Shown here: one piece after another, positions 58,877-64,000 of the stretch
Layout of the letters: every line of letters starts with the position of its first letter
How positions within the stretch are numbered: position 1 is the first letter of the stretch
From: Bifidobacterium jacchi
GTDB taxonomy: Bacteria; Actinomycetota; Actinomycetes; Actinomycetales; Bifidobacteriaceae
Assembly (NCBI RefSeq): GCF_009078285.1
Contig: NZ_RQSP01000008.1
Span: 22,751 to 86,750 of the forward strand
Direction: 5' to 3'
DNA length: 64,000 bases
The notes under the pieces: generated by a model
What the model was told of the DNA's origin: nothing
What the model saw: only the letters and a program-made list of their open reading frames with translations
The model's database searches: none
Translations under genes and position numbers: made by a program

Positions 58877-60166
58877 ATGACGAACCTGTTCACATGGAAG
58901 ATCCACGGCGACGGCAGGACGCTCGCCCCCGGCGAGGTGGTCGAACCCGACGAGCGGCTGACATGGCCGCGCACGGTCGGCATCGGCGCGCAGCATGTCG
59001 TTGCCATGTTCGGTGCGACGTTCCTCGTGCCGATCCTCACCGGATTCGATCCGTCGACCACGCTGTTCTTCACCGCGCTGTCCACCGCGCTGTTCCTGCT
59101 GATCAACAGGAACGTGCTGCCCAGCTACCTCGGCTCGTCGTTCGGCTTCATCGCGCCGATCCTCGCCGTCAAGACCGCCGGCAAGGGGCTTGCGGTCGCC
59201 AGCTTCGGCATCCTCGTCACCGGCCTGCTGCTCGCCCTGATCGGCATATTGGTGCACTACGCCGGCTCCAAGTGGATCGACATCATCATGCCGCCAGTCG
59301 TCAACGGCGCCATCGTGGCGATCATCGGCTTCAACCTCGCGCCGTCCGTATGGTCGAACTGGCAGAAGGGCATGGACACCGCACTGGTGACCCTGCTCGC
59401 CGTGCTGCTCATCGCCGTGCTGTTCCGGGGGCTCACCGGTCGCCTCAACATCCTGCTCGGCGTGATCGTCGGCTATGCGTACGCCTGCGCTCGCGGCCAG
59501 GTCGACTTCTCCGCGATCGGCAAGGCCGCATGGGTGGGTCTGCCGCAGTTCCACACGCCGCAGGTCGACTTCTCGATTCTGCCGATGTTCCTTCCGGTCG
59601 TGCTGGTGCTCGTCGCCGAAAACGTCGGTCACGTCAAGTCGGTGGCGCAGATGACCGGCCGCGACTACGACAACCAGATGGGCACCGCGCTGTTCGCCGA
59701 CGGTCTGGGCACCGCGATCGCCGGATTCGGCGGCGGCTCCGGCACCACCACGTACGGTGAGAACATCGGCGTGATGGCGGCCACCAAGGTGTATTCGACC
59801 GCCGCCTACTGGTGCGCGGCCGCTTTCGCGCTGCTGCTGAGCCTGTGCCCGAAGTTCGGCGCGATCATCAACACGATTCCCGCCGGCGTGCTCGGCGGTG
59901 TCACCACGCTGCTCTACGGCATGATCGGCATGATGGGCATCCGCATCTGGGTGGAGAACAAGGTCAACTTCGACAAGCCGCTCAACATCATGGTCGCCGC
60001 GATCGTGATGATCGTAGCCATCGGCCAGTTTGAGTTCGCGTTCAACGGCATCCAGTTCAACGGCATCGCCATCGGCACGATAGCGGTGCTCGTCGTCTAT
60101 CACGGACTCAAGGCCGTCGGCCGCGCCACCGGCACGATCGACAAAACCGACCCCGACATCCAGTAG
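58877..60166 (+). CDS. uraA: Uracil permease (NCS2/UraA family)
   Basis: A 429-residue nucleobase:cation symporter with about fourteen membrane segments. QHVVAMFGATFLVPILTGFD (about residues 39-58) and the NCS2 signature region AENVGHVKSVAQMTGRDYDN and GLGTAIAGFGGGSGTTTYGE (about 275-294) are characteristic of uracil/xanthine carriers, with the active-site Glu in AENVGH. AAGGAG lies before the ATG. It probably imports uracil for salvage. A TACAAT hexamer at 58807 may be its promoter. The preceding 249-bp gap has a direct repeat of CGGCGGCTGCGGGAAGCC (58642 and 58660 regions). Confidence 0.93.
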   Translation: MTNLFTWKIHGDGRTLAPGEVVEPDERLTWPRTVGIGAQHVVAMFGATFLVPILTGFDPSTTLFFTALSTALFLLINRNVLPSYLGSSFGFIAPILAVKTAGKGLAVASFGILVTGLLLALIGILVHYAGSKWIDIIMPPVVNGAIVAIIGFNLAPSVWSNWQKGMDTALVTLLAVLLIAVLFRGLTGRLNILLGVIVGYAYACARGQVDFSAIGKAAWVGLPQFHTPQVDFSILPMFLPVVLVLVAENVGHVKSVAQMTGRDYDNQMGTALFADGLGTAIAGFGGGSGTTTYGENIGVMAATKVYSTAAYWCAAAFALLLSLCPKFGAIINTIPAGVLGGVTTLLYGMIGMMGIRIWVENKVNFDKPLNIMVAAIVMIVAIGQFEFAFNGIQFNGIAIGTIAVLVVYHGLKAVGRATGTIDKTDPDIQ

Positions 60167-60244
60167 CGGCGCGTCTGAACGGTTCGATACGCTGACCATG
60201 ACAATCACACCATCGGACGGATGCGTCGGAAGGCAGGGAACATC

Positions 60245-60958
60245 ATGGCGAATGCAACGAATGGCAGGAACATCGCGATCGTCACCGGAAGCGCTCTGGG
60301 ATTGGGATACGAGCTGACCCGTGGGCTCATCGAGCGCGGCTGGCTTGTCGCCGGCATCGACTTCAACGCCGAGCGGCAGAGCGAGCTTTCCGCCGAACTC
60401 TCGTCGGAACAGTATCGCGCCTTCGTCGGCGACGTGTCCGACGAGGCGTTCGTCAAGGATTCGGTCGCCAAGATCGCGGCGCTTGGCCACATCGATCTGC
60501 TGATCAACAACGCGGGGCAGCCCTCCTTCAAGGTTCCCGCCGCCTATGAGGGCGCCGACATCGATCGCTGCCTCAAAGGACTCAAGGGCATGATGCTGTG
60601 GTCGGTCGCCGTGCTGCGCGCCGACCACGAGTCCGATCTGAAGATCGCGAACGTGATGAGCACCGCCGCCACGCGCGGCAATGCGAACGAATCCGTGTAC
60701 TGCGCCGCCAAATGGGGCGAGAAGGGCTACACGCAGAGCCTCAAGGCCGCCTACAAGGGCACGAGCGTGAAGATCGTCGGCGTGTACCCCGGCGGCATCG
60801 ACACCGCGTTCTACCGCGACAGCCACGACTACGTGTCCGAAGCCAAGCAGCACACGTTCATGAACGCGGGCGAACTCGCCGACGTGGTGCTGTTCAATCT
60901 GCTCAGCGAGGCGAATCTGACCGTTTCCGACATTCTGATCGAACGCAACTACGTGTGA
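60245..60958 (+). CDS. Short-chain dehydrogenase/reductase
   Basis: A 237-residue SDR oxidoreductase. The nucleotide-binding motif TGSALGLGYEL (about residues 14-24), NNAG (about 88-91) and catalytic Ser/Tyr/Lys pattern (MSTAATRGNANESVYCAAKW, Tyr-x-x-x-Lys) are all present. The residue after the glycine loop (GIDFNAER) suggests an NAD preference. The substrate is unknown. It follows uraA by 78 bases and may share its transcript. The 335-bp gap after it is filled by repeat copy C and two hairpins. Confidence 0.92.
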   Translation: MANATNGRNIAIVTGSALGLGYELTRGLIERGWLVAGIDFNAERQSELSAELSSEQYRAFVGDVSDEAFVKDSVAKIAALGHIDLLINNAGQPSFKVPAAYEGADIDRCLKGLKGMMLWSVAVLRADHESDLKIANVMSTAATRGNANESVYCAAKWGEKGYTQSLKAAYKGTSVKIVGVYPGGIDTAFYRDSHDYVSEAKQHTFMNAGELADVVLFNLLSEANLTVSDILIERNYV

Positions 60959-61024
60959 ACGGCCGTGCGGCGGATTGCGCGGTAGGGCGCGTTGCCGCGC
61001 AGCGGATTGCCGTGTCATCGCGGC

Positions 61025-61176
61025 CTAGTTGCAGTGTGGCCTAGTGTCCTGCGTCAGAAGTTCATTGATTATGTTGTTGGCTCCCCTTGTCAGCGGAGCT
61101 GGCCCGAGACGCGGGACTGAGGGGTAGTGAATTCGTCAACGAATTTTGACGCAGGACACTAGTTGCAGTGTGGCCT
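61025..61176. repeat. Modular terminal-inverted-repeat element, copy C, with flanking 18-bp direct repeats
   Basis: The element itself is 61041-61162 (122 bp), with perfect 16-bp inverted ends CTAGTGTCCTGCGTCA and TGACGCAGGACACTAG. It keeps only the outer parts of copies A and B (GCTCCCCTTGTCAG and CTGAGGGGTAGTGAATTCGT). On both sides lies the same 18 bp, CTAGTTGCAGTGTGGCCT (61025-61042 and 61159-61176). Confidence 0.88.
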
Positions 61177-61189
61177 GATTGCAGCGCAT

Positions 61190-61237
61190 ATGGGAATGGC
61201 CCGCCTATACGGATTGGTATAGACGGGCCATCCCCAT
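61190..61237. terminator. Long hairpin between SDR and GH101 genes
   Basis: Bases 61190-61210 pair with 61217-61237 at 20 of 21 positions counting one G-U, with a 6-base loop. It lies between convergent genes, so it may stop both. Confidence 0.75.
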
Positions 61238-61250
61238 GCTGTTGTCTGGC

Positions 61251-61289
61251 CGCTGTCCGGAAATCAGCGGCATTGACTTCCGGACAGCG
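61251..61289 (-). terminator. Hairpin directly after the GH101 gene
   Basis: CGCTGTCCGGAA (61251-61262) pairs perfectly with TTCCGGACAGCG (61278-61289), ending 4 bases beyond the stop codon on the minus strand. Confidence 0.7.
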
Positions 61290-61293
61290 TGGC

Positions 61294-64000
61294 TTACCGG
61301 CGGCTGCGGCGACGCAGTGCCGTCAGCGCGGCGGCTGCGGCAGTCAGCAGCAGCGTCGTCGCCATCGCGGCGGCGACCGGCGCTCCGGTATCCGGGATAC
61401 GTCCGTCCGTCTTGCCGTTCGGCTTGGGTTTGCTTTGATCGGGCTTGTTCTGATCAGGTTTGTTCTGATCAGGCTTGGAGCCGTTGTCGTTGTCGTTGCC
61501 GGCTCCGTTGTTGCCACCGTTGTTGCCGGCATCGGGGCCGGGGCTTGGCGTCGGATCGGGCTCCGGTTCCGGGTCGGGATCCGGAGTCGGGTCGGGATCC
61601 GGGTCCGGCTTTGGCGTTGGATCGGGTTCAGGATCTGGATCTGGCTTGGGATCAGGATCTGGCTTGGGATCTGGCTTGGGATCGGCTCCATCCAATCCGT
61701 TGATCGCGGTACCCAGATTGGCCTCGGCCAGCGCCACATCGTAGGCCGTTGCGCTCATGTTGCCGGATGCCTTGAGGGCTGCATCGAGCGCTGTGCTCAG
61801 CTTCTTGTAGCTGGCCTCGGTGTAGTCCTTCGCCTTGTAGCCCTTGGCCGTGTCGATCAGTTCGTCGAGCTTGGTCTTGTCGGGCGACTGCGCCTGATAG
61901 GTCCTCGGCGTCGTGACCCGCAGCTCGGCCGCGGCGGCGAACTTGTTTGCCTCGGATGCAAGCCGGCCCGTCGTCTCAAGCGCGGTGAGACGCACCTTGA
62001 CCACATTGCTGACGGCATCGAAGGAGACTCGCTGCCACGTGGTCGCGGTGTCGAACGTGCCGTTGGCGACGACATCCTTGCTGGTGCCGTCGGCGAGGGT
62101 GAGCGTCACCTTGTACTTCACGATCTTGCCGTTGACGTTCGCGGCACCCGCGCGAGGCAGATAGCGCAGCCCGTCGATGGTGGTCGGCTTATTGAGGTTG
62201 AACTGATACCATGCGGTGCCGTTGGCCACCGCCGTCCCGTCGTAGGCGGTGTGCCACTGCGTGCCGGCGTTGCCGTCCTGCGCGAGATTCGCCGGTCCCT
62301 CGGCCGCTCCGCCGGCGGTCGGCTCCACGCTGCCCGCCTCGACCGTGTATGCGTCGGATGCCACATCCCACGCATCGCCGGAGGCTTTGTCGGAGACTTC
62401 GGCCATGTAGGCGTCGAGCGCTTCGGCGAGGTTGTATGCCTTGGTGAAGTCGTCTCCCGTCGCGCCGTCCTTGTCGATCAGCACACGGATGCGAACCACC
62501 GTATCCTGATAGGTCTGCCACTTGCCCGGCGCATACTGGTCCTGCATCGTGTCGTACTTCGCCCGCACATCGTCGAGCCTGGCCTGAGCCTCGGCTTTGG
62601 TGCGCGCGGTCGGAGCGACATGCTCGACCTTCAGATCGTCAAGGACGAAGTCCTTGTAGCCGCCAAGATTGGCAGCGTTCCCGCTGGTGCCCTGCAGGTC
62701 GGGGGCGGTGGTGGTCGAGTAGATGCCGAACCAGCTGTCGCCGGTCACCGAGCCGGTGACGGTCGCGGTGAACGTGCCGTCGGCGTTCTTGCCCATCGCC
62801 TTCTTGATGTTGGTGGTGGACGTGATGGTGCCTTCGCCGTCACCGGTCACGAACGCGTAGATGTCGTCGGAACCGGCCTGGTACTTGAACGTGACCTTGT
62901 AGGTCTCGCCCGGCTCCAGCCGCACGTTCTGCGGGATCGTCTGGTAGACGAGGGCGCCGCGCTGCGTCAGACCATGGGTCTTGACCGACCAGGTGCCGTC
63001 GAGCACGTCGTCCATCTTCTTGACGTCCCAGTCGGCCTGCGTGAACGGGGCGTGCAGCTCCGACAGGTGCGTGCGGTTGTCCTCGACGCCCTCGATCGGC
63101 CCGATCACGAACGGCCAGATGCCCTGCGCGTTGTTCTCGAAGTCGTTCGTCAGCGTCTTGAGCGTGCCGTCCGCGTTCAGCGTCAGACCCGCGTACTTGT
63201 TCTCCAGCACGCGCACGTCGTCGAAGTACGCCGCGCCCGTCGCCTCCGTGCCCGCGTCATGCGACAGCACGACCGTCACGTCGCCGCTGTCAGGTGCGGT
63301 GAACCACACGACCATGTTCTGGAAGTAGCTTCCCGACACGCCCTGCTCGATCGTGGTGGTGGTGCTGTGCGCGTACGCCTTGACGTAGTTCTTCGCGATC
63401 GACCTGCCGGTCGAGTTCGTCGCCAGCGTCCTGCCGCCACTGGTCACGCTCACCCTGGCAGCCGAACCGGAGCGGTTGTCCACGCCCACATACAATGCGT
63501 AGCGCTTGCCGGCCCTCAGATCGGTCAGCTTCTGCGACACCTTCACGCCGCCGGTCAGCTTGAGCACCGCGTTGCTGGTGCCCACGATCGCCGCCTTGCC
63601 GTCCTTGCCGGCCGCGACCTTCCAGTTCTCGCCGAGCGTCCTGGCGTCGTTGAAACCGACATCGGTCGCGTGCATGCCCGTGCTCCACGTGACCTTCAGC
63701 TGCCGCTCAGCGCCCTTGGTCACCACGTACGGGGTCTGCGCCTCAGCCTCAAGCGACACCTTGCCGTCCTTGACGGCAACGGTCTGCTCGTTGGTCTTGC
63801 CCTGATCGGTCAGCTCGTACACTTTCACCGACGCGAGATTCCGCCAATCGGCGGGCAGCGTCCACTCGGTCGTGCCGCCCAGCGTGTTCCAGTGGTACAG
63901 CTTCTCGTTCGCCGAATCGACCAGCTTGCCGGTGCTCGCATCCCACAGCCACGGCAGCAGGTACGACTCGGTGCCGTCCTTGCCGTTGTCGCCGCGCGAC
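61294..64000 (-). CDS. Endo-alpha-N-acetylgalactosaminidase, GH101, C-terminal part (5' end outside window)
   Basis: GH101 enzymes of bifidobacteria (EngBF) release the core-1 disaccharide from mucin O-glycans at the cell surface. The frame is open to the right edge; 901 residues are visible, so the catalytic barrel lies outside. Visible parts are the GH101 C-terminal beta-sandwich (LYHWNTLGGTTEWTLPADW near the edge), two galactose-binding-like domains, an F5/8-C (CBM32-like) module (about 560-690 from the edge), one FIVAR domain (about 715), a Pro-Asp-Lys repeat linker, an Asn/Gly linker, sorting motif IPDTG, a hydrophobic helix and RRRSRR tail. The wall anchor uses Ile in place of the usual Leu. 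The family call rests on the beta-sandwich and domain order. Confidence 0.85.
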   Translation of the reverse strand, partial: SRGDNGKDGTESYLLPWLWDASTGKLVDSANEKLYHWNTLGGTTEWTLPADWRNLASVKVYELTDQGKTNEQTVAVKDGKVSLEAEAQTPYVVTKGAERQLKVTWSTGMHATDVGFNDARTLGENWKVAAGKDGKAAIVGTSNAVLKLTGGVKVSQKLTDLRAGKRYALYVGVDNRSGSAARVSVTSGGRTLATNSTGRSIAKNYVKAYAHSTTTTIEQGVSGSYFQNMVVWFTAPDSGDVTVVLSHDAGTEATGAAYFDDVRVLENKYAGLTLNADGTLKTLTNDFENNAQGIWPFVIGPIEGVEDNRTHLSELHAPFTQADWDVKKMDDVLDGTWSVKTHGLTQRGALVYQTIPQNVRLEPGETYKVTFKYQAGSDDIYAFVTGDGEGTITSTTNIKKAMGKNADGTFTATVTGSVTGDSWFGIYSTTTAPDLQGTSGNAANLGGYKDFVLDDLKVEHVAPTARTKAEAQARLDDVRAKYDTMQDQYAPGKWQTYQDTVVRIRVLIDKDGATGDDFTKAYNLAEALDAYMAEVSDKASGDAWDVASDAYTVEAGSVEPTAGGAAEGPANLAQDGNAGTQWHTAYDGTAVANGTAWYQFNLNKPTTIDGLRYLPRAGAANVNGKIVKYKVTLTLADGTSKDVVANGTFDTATTWQRVSFDAVSNVVKVRLTALETTGRLASEANKFAAAAELRVTTPRTYQAQSPDKTKLDELIDTAKGYKAKDYTEASYKKLSTALDAALKASGNMSATAYDVALAEANLGTAINGLDGADPKPDPKPDPDPKPDPDPEPDPTPKPDPDPDPTPDPDPEPEPDPTPSPGPDAGNNGGNNGAGNDNDNGSKPDQNKPDQNKPDQSKPKPNGKTDGRIPDTGAPVAAAMATTLLLTAAAAALTALRRRSRR

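Noticed and set aside
57794..61018. Minus-strand open frame of more than 1000 codons
   Set aside because: It lies opposite the phosphoglycerate-mutase-like, uraA and SDR genes and is an artefact of high-GC codon bias; His/Asp/Gly-rich, no recognisable domain.

Overview
The window is a high-GC Gram-positive chromosome segment. Gene content and order point to the genus Bifidobacterium: sepH, DUF4193, dut and rel in a row; a PASTA-domain kinase beside a polyprenyl synthase; LPXTG-like surface glycan-degrading enzymes; and a long C-terminally extended SecA. The species cannot be fixed from sequence alone. Most genes have GGAGG-type ribosome binding sites, and a few look leaderless. No rRNA, tRNA, prophage, insertion-sequence transposase or cas gene was seen.

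Layout. Positions 1-2203 hold the 3' part of secA. Positions 2521-17702 form a carbohydrate-use region: a LacI regulator fused to a sugar-binding-protein domain, a divergent GH115 alpha-glucuronidase-like enzyme, a GPH-family sugar symporter, a large cell-wall-anchored beta-helix protein, and a two-permease plus lipoprotein ABC importer, with trpD between them. Three promoter regions here share the same GCAAC direct repeat at about one-helical-turn spacing (4816-4850, 9037-9053, 14266-14289). This suggests one regulon, probably read by the LacI fusion.

Positions 17765-53367 are mostly housekeeping: membrane protein, PlsC-like acyltransferase, PASTA kinase, polyprenyl diphosphate synthase, DUF4192, the primary sigma factor, topoisomerase IV ParE and ParC on opposite strands, aspartate ammonia-lyase, a secreted tripeptidyl-peptidase-like hydrolase, an Lhr helicase, a class A beta-lactamase-like protein, a phosphodiesterase, SepH, DUF4193, dUTPase, Rel, a MetQNI methionine importer, a cyclophilin, a HAD phosphatase, an M20 amidohydrolase and a zinc ribbon.

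Positions 53380-64000 hold two small alpha/beta hydrolases, a glycosyltransferase 2-HAD pair, a phosphoglycerate-mutase-like protein, a uracil permease, an SDR and the C-terminal part of a GH101 endo-alpha-N-acetylgalactosaminidase (mucin O-glycan degradation).

Non-coding structure is the most unusual part. There is a 19-bp-periodic array of direct then inverted repeats after secA (2315-2453). Three copies of a modular repeat with terminal inverted repeats lie at 13839-14152, 54033-54252 and 61041-61162, the last flanked by a perfect 18-bp direct repeat. A strict 51-bp-period array of 45-bp imperfect palindromes lies at 54575-54935. A 12-bp tandem repeat sits in front of parC.
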